From: Sphagnum compactum
Lineage: Eukaryota; Bryophyta; Sphagnopsida; Sphagnales
Direction of reading: 5' to 3'
Length of the DNA: 64,000 nt
Assembly: GCA_965153455.1 (NCBI GenBank)
Contig: OZ234494.1
Span: 9,548,001-9,612,000 of the forward strand
Shown piece by piece: positions 23,811-36,376 of the stretch. Below the pieces are notes generated by a model, which did not search any database, had not been told where the DNA came from, and saw only the letters and a program-made list of their open reading frames with translations. A program made the position numbers and the translations under genes. The first letter of the stretch is position 1; each line of letters begins with the position of its first letter.

Positions 23811-23836
23811 ATATGTGTGTGTGTGTGTGTGTGTTA
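23811..23836. repeat. GT dinucleotide microsatellite
   Basis: About eleven GT units preceded by TATATAT. Confidence 0.9.
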
Positions 23837-25860
23837 AATATATGAACGGATTCTTTGAGAAAATTATAAAATAATAATGGAGAATTTGAAATTGATGTTC
23901 TTAATCTCATGAAAATTAAGTCACCATCCTTTGCGAGTATGCATGGGATAAGGAACTTATTCCTAGCCCATCTCTCTTTGAAGCTTTGAGATAGTGCATG
24001 TTTTGGCATAGTGGATAAGCTAATTATGAGACAAAGTGGGGTCAAAGGCCTTTTATTGGAGGGAGGAGGTGTCCCTAAAATCAACAAAAACTGAAAGTGA
24101 AATGACAAAATAAATAAATAAATAATGTTTTCAGTAAGTAACCACAAATTTGAAAATGATAATTAAAGATTTGTGTTTCATATCTTGCTAAAATCTTCAT
24201 GCACACGGTGGTCATTTTCTCTACACCTTCTTGTGGATCATCACTCAAACATTGATGGAATCCAAATATTCTTTGAAAAAGTGTAATCTAAATTGTGAGA
24301 AGTGTCCTCACTAATAATGACGTGTAGAACTTCAAATTTGGCAACCACCCCTCACAACCATTGGATGAGTACTTCCTTATTGTGAATTTGTTCATTTTGA
24401 ATGCTTGTTGCTAGAAACATTAGTTATATCATGTCCTTCATATAGTAGTCCAAAACCATAGAAAGTTTGAGAAGAAGCTATCCATGCTAGAAGGTCCTTT
24501 GAGCATGGACATAATATCCTGGTGAAGATGTAAAGAAAATTATTTGTATAAATAATTGTACAACTTGTGGACTGAATAAATGTAACAGCTATGTTTTGAA
24601 TGTGATGATATGGTCAAATGTTTTCTAATATACTTTCGGATTCAATTGTCATATAATAAGAAGGGCTGAAATCCAATAGGGTTAAATTTTCAACAATTTT
24701 CAAGAGCATAAAATATGTTGGTCTGGGTGTGAATTGCTTCTTGAATATGAAGTATAATATTTCATGCAATTGTGATTCCTAATTTGTGTCCAATGACGGG
24801 ATATGCCAAAACAATAGGAAAAGATACTTTATAGTAATAAGCACTGAATGTGTATTTATATTGAAACATATGTTTTTTAAAGAGCAAGATTGTAAAGTTG
24901 CTTATTATTTTTACTTCAATGCTTGTGACTTTTTTCACATTTTTGTATGTAATAGATGTGACAACAATAGTTGCACTATTTATAATTCCTTCATCTATAT
25001 TTACATTTTCTGTGAAGATGACTAGCGCACCAATTGTGACATCATTTGTGTGGTTGAATGTCATATCATGTACCTAGGTTATGACATGGTGAACATTTGT
25101 TGCATTGGTGTCCATATTGACATGTAAAATTTCAAAGTTTGAAAAATATTTTTTCTAAGAATGATGTTGTTGTGTTTATGAACATCTTCTCTATGGGAGA
25201 AAATTAAGAATGGTGGCTTTTTCTTTAGGTTTTTATTTAATGTTACATTTCTTTTTCTTTACCTTGTCATAAGTTAAAATTGTGACAAACTATCGTTTTT
25301 TGGTTTTTTTTTTTGTTTAAAACATGGTTTGACTAATAAATATGTTTCTATTTGGCCACAAATACCAAAAAGTAACATAAATTCATTGGCAAATTTAAAT
25401 GCTTATTTAATGACATCTGAAACACGCCCTAGGGCAAGGTATGTGTGTTGAGTATACAATTCATTGGCCAAATATTTGGAGGGTGAAAAAAACAGTAGGC
25501 TTGCTAGTTTTCTAGTTTACCTTCATATGGAGTTTTCTTACAATGTAATATTTCAATGCCAGCAGACCTGATGTTGTTTGAAGAAACAAATGACCTGGTA
25601 GTTGACATTAATGATCGATCATCTTCCAAATGATCCTAGGTATTTTACTAGGATACATTAAAAATCACTCACACTAAAGATATAAGTAAAGTCAGGTGAT
25701 TAGGGGGTGAAAATGGCCACTTTTGGCATAATAGCGCATCAAATGCTCAACTGGGAATGAAATTTTACAAAACAAAATAACTGGGACCCAAACTAGTTTT
25801 TCCACCAATTTTTGTAGTAAACTGAGTTTCATCCCCTCTTTCCTTTTTTTTGGTTGGAGT
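23837..25860. other. AT-rich spacer without a supported gene
   Basis: Only short, mutually overlapping open frames are present (for example 24,762-25,064 minus over 24,786-25,025 plus). None resembles a known family. Confidence 0.5.
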
Positions 25861-26179
25861 GATCTAGCAGCCACTAGTGCACCAGTTTAGGATGAAGCCG
25901 TTCAAGCCCATTTTGGGGATGAATCCCAGAACACATCTTCTTTCCCTACCAAGGGTTTTTTCAGCCCTCTTCTCTGCCCCAAATTTTTCCTTCATACCTG
26001 AGTCACCCATTTCCCGCTCATTCCATTGTGAACGCTCGTGAGACCTCTCAAGCTTTGAGGATGCGAGACGCAAGGCAAGAGGAGAGTGGAGAGCAGGAAC
26101 ATGGAGACCATAGACGCAAATAGGGGAAAACTTCATCCCATTCATAGAAGCGGGAGAAGAAAGGTAAGCTCCCTCCCTT

Positions 26180-26800
26180 CTCTTTAATTTTTTTTCCTCT
26201 ATGGTTGTTTTGTTGCGAAGAAGGCAACAACAACAATGTCGTTGCTTTCTCTATTTTTTTTGTTTGAGAAGAAAAAGAAGACGACGACAACTATCATTGT
26301 TTTTTTTTTGTTTGTTTGAGAAGAAGAAGAAGAAGATGGTAGTTGTCGTCATTTTCTTCTATAGTGTTGTTGCTGCAAAGAAGAAGAAGACAACGACAGT
26401 TACCATCGTCTTTTTTTTGTTTGAGAAGAAGAAGAAGAAGACGGCAGTTATCGTCGTCTTCTTCTTCTTTGGTGTTGTTGTTGCAAAAAAGAAGACAACA
26501 ACAACAACTACCATCATCTTTTTTTTGTTTGAGAAGAAGAAGAAGAAGATGACAATTGTCATCGTCTTCTTCTTTAGTGTTGTTGCTGCAAAGAAGAAGA
26601 AGACAACAACAGTTACCATCGTTTTTTTTTTGTTTGAAAAGAAGATGACAGTTGTCGTTGTCTTCTTTTTTAGTGTTGTTGCTGCAAAGAAGAAGAAGAC
26701 AACAGCAGCTATTGTCGTCTTTTTTTTGTTTGAGAAGAAAAAAGACGATGGTGTTATCATCATCTTTTTCTTTTTTGCACCAATCACCCTTCTTTTATGT
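26180..26800. repeat. ~96-108-bp minisatellite of (GAA/AAG)n and (TTC/GTC)n blocks, open on both strands
   Basis: Five to six units begin GTTGTTGCTGCAAAGAAG (26,365; 26,474; 26,579; 26,675). Each continues with ACAACAACA, a TACCATCGTC block, TTTTTTTTGTTTGAGAAG and a return GTCGTCTTCTTC. The plus strand is open for 201 codons (26,201-26,806) and the minus strand for 142. The plus frame would encode alternating Lys/Thr blocks (AAKKKKTTT) and hydrophobic blocks (TIVFFLFEKK). Purine blocks face complementary pyrimidine blocks, so a single strand can fold into hairpins. No start context, domain or homologue supports a protein. Confidence 0.75.
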
Positions 26801-27664
26801 TACTAGGAAGAAGGTGACTGCAACTTGTTGTTGTCACTCTTTTTTCTTCTCTGTTGGTGTTGTTGTGAAAAAGGCAATAGCAGTAAGTCGTCACCTTTTT
26901 TTTCTTTCCCTATCTTATTTATCTATGGGTATTTTGCTACAAAGAAGGTGCTGCCATCACCTTTTTTTTTCTTTTCTCTATTTGAAAAGAAAACAACGGC
27001 AATGTGTCATCGTCTTCTTTTCTGGTCCTTTTGCTACGAAGAAGGCTAATTCATCATAATTGCCAATTAACAATGATTCTTTGGTTTTTTGTAATGTTTA
27101 AAGTTGTAACGATTATAAGGAGACTAAAAAAAGTTGATGGTGATTTGGGAGCTCAAAAACAAAATGTTGTTCCATTAAAACCAAGACTTGTTGAATCAAG
27201 CAATCCATGTGGCTTAAAATTGGCAATGGTGACTATTTACAATTCAAATGATGAGATCTTTCCCAATATATACTGGGAATTTCGATCGAGAAGTGGTGGG
27301 TTAGATTGTTTTAAAATTTACATACATTAAATTGACTGCAAGAAAAAAGATTGTTCAAAAGAATTTTAATTCAATTATGCCCGCACCTACCATCATTTGA
27401 TGGAAAAAGTGGGATTTTTTTCTCAAATTTTTTTTATTACAATACCTGAAAGAAGTTAGAGTTTACAATAGTTGCATCTAATTATGTGATTTGATGTTTT
27501 GCAATATCTGTATTGTGTTGTGTGGTCTTTTTATGTTTAAGGTTTTAAGGTTAGGGTTTTTTATTACAAGATAAAGACTTAATTCTTTTATAATGTTTGG
27601 TTTAAGTCCGGAGCTTAAAACCAACTAGGCCTTTCAGCCACCACCACCCCCTTGTCCACCTAAT
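26801..27664. other. Spacer downstream of the minisatellite
   Basis: Diverged single units of the minisatellite words continue to about 27,050. An open frame to 27,330 then has ordinary composition (SSNPCGLKLAMVTIYNS) but no recognised family. Confidence 0.35.
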
Positions 27665-28057
27665 ATGGCTCAGAAGGACAAATAATGGATGAAGGTTGGG
27701 TCAAAATGGAAATGTAAAGTTGGCACTTGCATTGTCACATTTTTTACCAAATGGTTGTTGATCAAACATTTGAAGGAGGTGCATGGCTTAGTGGTAGAAA
27801 AGGCCAAACCTAAGAAACCTTCAACTTCTAAAAGAGGTCCTTGACATCAAGACCATGCTAAAATGAACGTTTACATCTTGGGAAATGCCATGGCCGTATA
27901 GAGGCGGAATGATCAAAAGGTTGTTAGTCGCGTTTGTGCCAAAGCCCAACATGAGTGGGATAAGTTAGTAATTGTTGTAGAACAATGTCCACCATTACCA
28001 AAACCAACTTTGGGTCAAATTAGTTTCAAAACGACTATTGTAGGTGTTGGGTCTTAA
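27665..28057 (+). pseudogene. C2H2 zinc-finger ORF, inactivated
   Basis: One reading frame of 130 codons from ATG at 27,665 to TAA at 28,055. It holds a classical finger: Cys-x4-Cys-x12-His-x4-His, WKCKVGTC...IKHLKEVH. A basic/proline linker (KPKKPSTSKRGP) and a tail with RRNDQKVVSRVCAKAQHEWD follow. Three in-frame stops break it: TAA 27,683, TGA 27,842 and TAG 27,899. The frame is otherwise undisturbed over its full length, so decay seems to be by point substitution. A single N-terminal finger followed by a basic region suggests the DNA-binding end of a plant transposase or a repetitive ORF. No catalytic region is visible nearby. Identity beyond C2H2 is unknown. Confidence 0.6.
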
Positions 28058-29195
28058 TGCTTAGGGCATGGGAAGCGTGCCTTGAAATGTAACATCGCGG
28101 ATGGAGAAAAATGAAAATTTACAAGAGATGATCCGATCCACCTGTTCTACATAAGCAATTGAAAATGGCATGGGATGTCAAAAATTAGGAATGAAAATTC
28201 ACTAAAGTGAATCAACACAAGAATTGATAGATGTATTGGATTTCCATGAATCTACAATGATTCATGGAGGGTAAGAAAAAATAATAATCAATGTTTATTT
28301 GTTTTTTATAATTTTGTTTCATCCAAGGTGTGTTAAGGTTTAATTTGGTGGTTTTTGGTGTTTTTAGGATTTAAAGCACAACAAAGGAAGAGTTTGTTAC
28401 AAATGTAGTTCATGTTGAGATGTAATGCCGCCATCTGTACATTATTCGTCATGTAGCAAAGGTTGCAAATGCGGTAACTGTTTACTGAACTAAAATGGCA
28501 TTATAAATAATGATATGGTTTAAAGTTTCCATTTTATATAGTTAGCTAGGTTTTTTCAACCCCTTCATTTTTTGGACTACCCATTTTTTGAACTTTGGTC
28601 CTTTTATATATTATAAAAAACCCTTTCTTCATTGGGTTTTTTAGCATTTTTTGATCCACCCATTTTTGTACATCTTTTATTAGGAATCACATCACCTAAA
28701 GATTTTTAAAGAAATACCCACATTCTAATTAACTTATTGGCATTGTCATGAAACCAAACATGCAATACCTACATCCTTTCTATTTTAATTTCCATAATGT
28801 CATTTCAAATCTACAATACCCACATATAGGTCTCCATTGCAATATTTATGGGACTCATATGACATAATAATCTAGTCTAAGTATCAACAAATAATGTCAT
28901 AATTAAGGAATTACTAAAAAATATTTTAGATAATGTAAATGATTGATTATCATAGTTAGACAATCATTTATTTCTTAATATTAATTAATTGATTATTGGT
29001 TGAACCTTAAGTATTTAGATAATTAAAATTTAGATCTAAAAATTAAATTGATAAATTGATATTTAATTTATTATTTTAATTAGATTTTTTTATGTTGATA
29101 AGTTATTCAAATCATTATTTTAGATAATTATTCATGAGAATTAATTGTCATAAAATTAATTTAGGTATATAAATAAACATATTGTGGGTACCCAA
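28058..29195. other. AT-rich spacer
   Basis: No coding or structural element is supported. Confidence 0.5.
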
Positions 29196-29196
29196 A

Positions 29197-29515
29197 CCAC
29201 TTATTGGTTATTTTGAAATGACTTTACATGTGGGTATTGCATTTAAGGTTGTGTCTTCACCTAAAGTTGTTTAAATCACCTATGGATTATTTCAAAATGA
29301 ACTTGCATGTAGGTATTGCATTTAGGCCTTGGTCTTCATTCAAAGGCACCTAAACTACATATTGGGTATTTCAAAGCGACCCTACATGTGGGTATTGCAT
29401 TTAAGGTTGGGTCTTCATTTAAGGTTACCTAAATCACCTATGGGTTATTTCAAAACAAACTTGAATATGGCTATTGCATTTAAGGCTAGGTATTCATATA
29501 GTTTTGTAATACCCA
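29197..29515 (+). repeat. ~80-bp tandem repeat, four units
   Basis: Units start near 29,197, 29,277, 29,356 and 29,435 (period 79-80). Each contains TTATTT-AAA, CATGTGGGTATTGCATTTA and GGT-TCTTCA. An open frame across units 2-4 is incidental. Confidence 0.85.
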
Positions 29516-30189
29516 CACACAAACTTACTTTCACCAACTAATTTTGACCTTAATTTTAAAAAATAATTAAATAAAATTTATAACAAAACACAAAGGAAAG
29601 TATGTCTTTTACCATTTGGTAATATGTCCAAGCTTATTTTTTTCATTTAAAATAAAATAAAAATAAAATGACATTGCATTGTTTTGCATATGTTTAAACC
29701 CTAAACCTAAATCATAATCCAATAGTATATATTTGTAATAATTATATGAAAAAATATTTTTTCTTTTTAATAATTTTTTTAATTCAAATGTTATATGTTA
29801 TAATATAAAAAAGAATAAACATTAAACTGTCATAAATGTTCACTAGGCTTATGTGGCCTAGGCTACTAACTTAAATGATCTAGGCTAAGCTACTAGGTAG
29901 TTAGTTAGGTTACTTGACAAATAACCTACTAACCTATTACTTATGCTAAGCTAGGTTGTTTAAGTTAGTTAGTGTTGACACTTTAGTTAATTTGACAACC
30001 TTGGTGATGAACTTCTATTGTAGCTGGTAATTTGTTCAAGCTGTAGATTCTTGGTTACTTTCTTTTGATTACTGTTGTGTTTCTTGGATGTTAGAATCAT
30101 GTACAACTTCTCAAAGTGTCAAAAGCACTGCATAACAACTTGGCCTTCACAAAGCTTCCAAATCTGCACAAATTATGGCATGGCTTTCA

Positions 30190-30310
30190 GCATTTCATGC
30201 TGACTTTTAGCATTTCATATTGAGATTTAATCAAATTTCTTTACTTTGAGGATACCACTCAAAGAAGGGATAGGGGGCGAAATAGAGGGTGACTTTACAT
30301 ATAACTTTAC
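30190..30310 (+). repeat. Dispersed copy of the 20-kb minisatellite flank
   Basis: CAGCATTTCATGCTGA, CATTTCATATTGAGATTTAA and GAGGATACCACTCAAAGAAGGG match the order seen at 20,155-20,250. Confidence 0.7.
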
Positions 30311-30865
30311 TAGTTGAGAAAGAAATCATAGTAAGGTCATGTGCCATTCAAAACTTTTGGGAACTGGGTAATGAAAAAGAAATGAACAAGCATATAACTT
30401 ATAGGACCATGCTCTATGAATTAGTCTTGTCCACCATTGAAAGGATTGAAGTAAGTAGCTCTAAATTCTAATAGAAATGCTTTAAAAATCAACAATTATT
30501 GCTAGGGAAAAATTCATGTCGTTATCCTTTCAAAAATGTTACTAATTTCATATAAGGAGGTATCCTTTGCCATTAAAAAAGGAAAATGTATTTGGTTTGT
30601 GTCTTATATTTCACTATGTTTGCTACCACCTTGTCATCAACCCAATAAAATGCAAGATTGGCATATATTGTTGTAATTTTTATCGAATGAAAACTAACCT
30701 TGCATTTTGAGAAACATTGCAAACTTGGTGTGATGAATACGAATGGACATGAAAGGTTCTTGTATATTATGTTACATGTAGATGTTATGTGTACAAAAAG
30801 TTGTACAACCACTTCCTATCAATAGAAAATGATCTCGGTGTAAATAATAATTTATAAATAATAAA

Positions 30866-32245
30866 TAACTTGGGCTCCACATTGTTATGCACTACCAATG
30901 ACAATGAAATGATGAAAAAATGGAAAGTCAATTCCATCTAAATGAAAATATTGAAGGATGTTGCATGCAACTTGAATTTAATTAGTTTCAATCCAAATTC
31001 AATTGAGTTCATATGCAATTGAACTTGAATTAGATTCAAATCCAATCGAATTGATTTCAAATCCAATTAAAAAGAAATGAAATGGAAATTGGAGTAAGAA
31101 GGTATTGGAATTTGCTTATCATTTGTGACTATGGTGTTGGAAAAAAACAACTATGACAAAACAAAAATTTGAAAAAACATCTTTTGATTCCATTGAGAGT
31201 TGATTCCAAACCAAATTTTATTTGGGTGGGACAAAACTTATTCACCTTAAAGTTGCACCCCTATACCAACTTCAATGCTTCCATCATCACTAGTGAAAAT
31301 TTGAGAAACAAAAAAACTCCAATGGGCTAATTTTAAATTCTTGAATTTGTGCACATACAATGTTTTTTAAAAACCTTTAAAAGACCCATTATCAAATGAA
31401 TAATTTGGCAAATGTACCAAGTTTATCACTTTGAATGTAAAAAATGGAAATTCTTTGGATTTATTAGGAGTTTATGGTTTGAAGTGGTTCAATATGTATG
31501 TAATTCAAAACAATATTGTTTCAATACTTTAAAAAGAAAATGAAAAGACATAATAACATGTGTTTCTTCATGGACTACCTTGCTCCTTTCATAATAACTA
31601 TATCATTCTTTCCCCATAGCCACATGACATGAAAAAATAGATCAACATGTCCATGTTATATAGTAAAATTTTAATGACAATGATAATCAAAATTGGTTTA
31701 GATGACAAAGGTATAATGTCCATTAGTGGTTATCACCATGATAATTATGGATGTTGTCCACTTGACAATTATGAAAACATTTCACAATTACCGAACTGCC
31801 TCACTCCTTTCACCAACCCACCTACATGGAATGAAAAGGCAAATTAACATGTGCCTTTTCATAATTGAATTTCATAATTTGATTGAATTCAACCCAACAA
31901 AATTATTAAAAAGAATTCAATTGAATTGAATTTGGATTGAATTGCATTGAATTGAATTTGATTAAATCTAATCAAATTTAGTTTAATTGAAATTTCAATG
32001 AAAACATTAACCCATGTTGAATCCAAAGGAGAAGAATATTGTGTTTAGTTCAATTGACTTCAATTTATGAATTTCATCAACATATTCGAATTCAATTCAA
32101 ATTCAATTGAGTTGCATTGAATTCAAGTTGCATTATGCAAATTCATTCAATATGAAATCGTTGAAATGAAACTTAATTTTTACGAAACCAACTCATCTTT
32201 TTCATCAATTCATGGTCACTAGTAGTCCACAACAATGTGGAGCCC
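30866..32245. mobile_element. Foldback element candidate with ~200-bp imperfect inverted ends
   Basis: TTGGGCTCCACATTGTTATG at 30,866 is inverted at about 32,227-32,245. The homology continues inward for roughly 200 bp on both sides (GATGAAAAA, GCAACTTGAATT, CAATTCAATTGAG blocks). The centre is AT-rich, with many AATTGAATT words and no transposase. No clear target duplication was found. Confidence 0.5.
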
Positions 32246-34796
32246 AAATTCAAATTGAAATTGGAATAATTAATGATGAACTTTTACTAAGGATCACTAA
32301 ATTTGGGAACATTTGCTAAGTTGATGTCCCATCTTGGAATGACTTTTCAAAACTCTAGCTTAGCAACAACCATAGTGGTTTCAAGTCTCAAAAACTTTGG
32401 AAATGTTAGATGGGTTGAATCTTCATTAATTCTAAAAAAGTCTTAAGTGGAAGGGGGAAATGTATTCTATTAATTTGACAAGAAAATAAATTAAAAGGGG
32501 GAAAAAATTGTCCATCCTGAAGTCATGTGGGAAGGTGATAATAAAAGATTGTTAGATGCCATTTCTCACTAAATATTAATGAATTTGATGTTTAGAATGA
32601 ATTTATTAAATTTCACTAATTTCATAAACATAACATTAATAAAAATAATGTAAACTTGTCAACTTTGATAAAATGTTTTGATGAATATATTTATCAAACT
32701 TGACAAGTCTACATGTATTTTTATCAAAGACTTGTGAACTTTAATTATAATTTAAAAATCCATGTTTCAAAACATAAATAATGTATTATTTCATAGGCCA
32801 TTAAGCCTAAAATTAAGGTTGTTGAATGAAAAGGTGAAACACAAATGCACTTGAATGTGAATCATGCACTTTTAAATAACAACATGCATAAAGAAATTTT
32901 AAAGTTTTCAAGATATGGTGTGATACATATATAGTGATAATAGGTTGAAAGAAATGTGATTTTCTGATTAATATGCAATTGATTTAACCAAGATATTAAA
33001 ATTTTGAGTAAAGTACAATTTGAAATCAAGAGCCAAACTTTTTTAACACATTTCAAGTACATAAAAAATGGGAAAAAATTATAGTCAAGAAAATTAAAAA
33101 TTGTTGTGATCAACATTTATGGTTTTTGCCTTTTTAAATTTGCACCCAATTTGCAAACATTGGTGTATTGACCACAAACTAAACATTTAAAAATCCTTTT
33201 CCCCCTTTATTGTTGATTTTTTTCTTTCATTTTTCCTTCTCATAAAGTTTGTATGACAACAAGTCATTCATGTTCCCATGGATTTAATTCAACTAATGAC
33301 ACATTGAAAGAAAATTGTATCCCTTACAAGATATTCATGGGATGTAGAATGCACCCATGATTTAATAAATTCCAAATATTTTCAAGATTTTTCAAATACG
33401 TTTGATTAATGTAATACAATGATAGTTTCAAACATGTTTGTACAACAATTAATGAAATTTGAAAATTTCATGTCAAAAAAAATTATTCTTGAATATTCCA
33501 AAAAAGAATTTATTTTCCTTCAATTTTTTAAGAAGTAAAATTGAACATTACATTTTTTTTACAAATAATATAATTAGTGTCAAAGATGCCAATGTATGAT
33601 GGTCATAACAAAGTGTAAATATAAAAATTACATCCATGTATAATAAATAATGCAATAAATAAGATGGATTATTTTGTTCTAGTAGGTCATGTTTGCATAA
33701 AAGGACAAGGATCACCAAATGAGTTTAAAAGGACATAAAAATCATTCAATCTCATCAAGTCATGCTTGTTTTATGCAATATTTTCATTTTTATGTTTTTC
33801 TACAATGTCAATAACGATTTTAATGGTCCATAAGTTGCAAGGATGTTTGAAATTCATATAATAAGAAACCATTAATTCTTATATTGTAAGTTTATTAAAA
33901 TTTATCATCAAGCAATGACATAATTTGTAATTAATGCACTGTTGGTGATTTGCCCATGTAATTAATGATGGTCCAAATTGAAATTTTAATTAACGAATCT
34001 TCAAATTTTGTTTTGAAACGATCACAAACTTAATCAATCATGAATACATAAAAGGATAATTTTTATTCAATACAAGATGCATGCAAATTTTTTTTCAATA
34101 TATTTATGACAAGAAAATTTGGATTGTCAAACATGCCATTATTCCAATAGATTTTTAGTTACCATTGATTTTGTCACAAGACATGCACAAAGTTATTTTA
34201 GTTCATTTATTCATATTATATAATATGTATGTAATCCTTTATTCAATTTTGTTGAAGATTGATATTATGAGATAACAAAATGTTGAATGTACCTCTTCAA
34301 GGGTGCAATTTTGGAAACAAGTACCAAAGTAATTAAAACCATTGTTTAATTTTGTGTATTTAAGATTTAAAAAAAATACAAATCAAATTGTTTTTATGCA
34401 ATGTTATTTTTAATATATTGATACACCTATTTTTAAAAATTGAATCAATCGAATGAATAAAAAAAACCTGTAACCATTGATTTTACAATGTAAAAAGATT
34501 CATACCTAGCTTTTCGGGAAAAAAATTAATATAAAATTTAACATAATAGTATAAAGAAAGCTTTAAAAGTTTATAAATATTTTAAAAAATATTTAAAGAA
34601 AAGATGTCAAGCATGTTCTTGAAAATAAACAATGGTTTAAGGGGGTGGGCATGGTTCATGATTGAGTCAAGTTTGCATCCTTAATCATTATTTGATCATT
34701 TTTCTTTTGTGCTGCATCTTCAAGAAATTTATCTTTTGCATCATCTTGTTTAAATACTTTGACAAATATGTGGGTTTTAAATGTTTAATTTTTTTT
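32246..34796. other. Very AT-rich spacer
   Basis: Nothing beyond scattered short open frames is seen. Confidence 0.5.
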
Positions 34797-36376
34797 CCCT
34801 CAACATATTCTTGATATTGTTGAAAAGCCCTCAATTGGTCAGATTTAGTTGAACTGATTTCATAATCTTTAGACCTAAGTTGTGGAAGATATTGAATTTT
34901 GAAGCAATTTTTGTCACAAGAAATTCTAGTGAATTTAACTTGAAAGGAGAAATTGCTTGGGTAACAAGTTCACTCTTGACATAGGGCACACTAGTTAGTC
35001 CTAAAGAAAAGACAGATATTAGGGAAATGATTTAAACCCAAGGCTTTACATTCAAAGAAATGATCTTTAACCACCATATACAACACCTTTTTATTTGAAA
35101 CATATGACATAGCCAAGCATAGTTAAAACATCTACCATGAATTGATTTCATCGACCCACCCATTTTCTGAGTACAAATGTAACATTTCTTGGGTTTAATT
35201 TGGCAACTTACCGGCTTACTCAAGAAGGTGACAAGTATCAGTGTGGGTGATAGTTCACCCTGGTCTCTTGTCAGCCAAGGAAGCCCCCCAATTTACAAAG
35301 CCATAGTTCTTGGAAAATTTTTAAAAATTCTGGGCACCTCATGTGTAATTAAACAGCTTGCCCGTCCAAAGCTTGAATAAATTCTTTTTGGTCATGGACC
35401 AATCAAAGATGCCTATCACAAATGGGAAAAAAAAAAACTTTGATGGTCCCCACAATTGATGTCCACCACATACAATACCTGGACAAATTTGATAATCCAT
35501 CGTTGAATATTTAATTCAATTTCAAAGTTTCAATTTGAGAATCAACACCCATTAATTAATTATTTGTCCATTTGACAAAGATTAAGATATTAATTAGCAA
35601 ATCAACAAAGGTAAGTTAGACTAGCGAAGGAATAATTAATCAGCAAATCAACAAAGGTTAGTTAGACTAGAGGAGGACCTTTCTCCTTGTTGTGCAAAAG
35701 CTGGCTGGCTTCTCAACAAGGAGGTTGGCAACATGTCTCCAATCTTGATGTTCTTGAAAGTGCATGGGCATCTTTGAGTGGACCCATTACGAATGTCACA
35801 CCCGAAATCTTTTAGACTTGTTAAATTTCAAAACAATATGGAATTCACTTAATGAAGGCTTTTCATTTTATTTTTCTAGGAGAAGTTTATTTAAGTCATT
35901 TAGAATTTGAAACTTTGATTATATATGTATTTTTCTAAAAATTAATGTGGACAATGAATGCACAAGAAAAAAGTTTCAAGAATGTAATCTAATTTTTTTT
36001 TCAATCAAAAACTTTAAAAGATTTTTTTCCCTTATTTTTTTAAATTATTTCAAATGCCCATTACTTGATTTATTTCATAGATAATTTATTGAAATAATTA
36101 CCATTTAGTTATGAATTTAAAAGTCAAGAACAAGAAGTCTTAAAGGACCATTGATGTCAAGAAAACAAATCTATTTTTGCCTTTTATTGTCTCAATAATA
36201 AATCGAGGTCATCCCCCTTGACATTTACTAGATAAACAATGAAAAACATATAATATGTAAGTGTAAATTCATTTAAAGAAATAGGATTAGGAATGATGAT
36301 GAAAATCAAAAATAAATAAATTGCCAATACATAGTACTGTTTACAACTTTACGTCCGTTTGGGACCAGAGAGCCCA

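Noticed and set aside
24762-25064. Overlapping opposite-strand open frames as genes
   Set aside because: Both are AT-biased chance frames without start context or domains.
26201-26806. Lys/Thr/Phe-rich 201-codon ORF as a membrane-active peptide gene
   Set aside because: The frame is a by-product of a triplet-based minisatellite. The opposite strand is equally open. There is no initiation context or homologue.
29197-29515. CRISPR-like array
   Set aside because: Whole 80-bp units are repeated with uniform divergence and no spacers. This is a plant nuclear tandem repeat.
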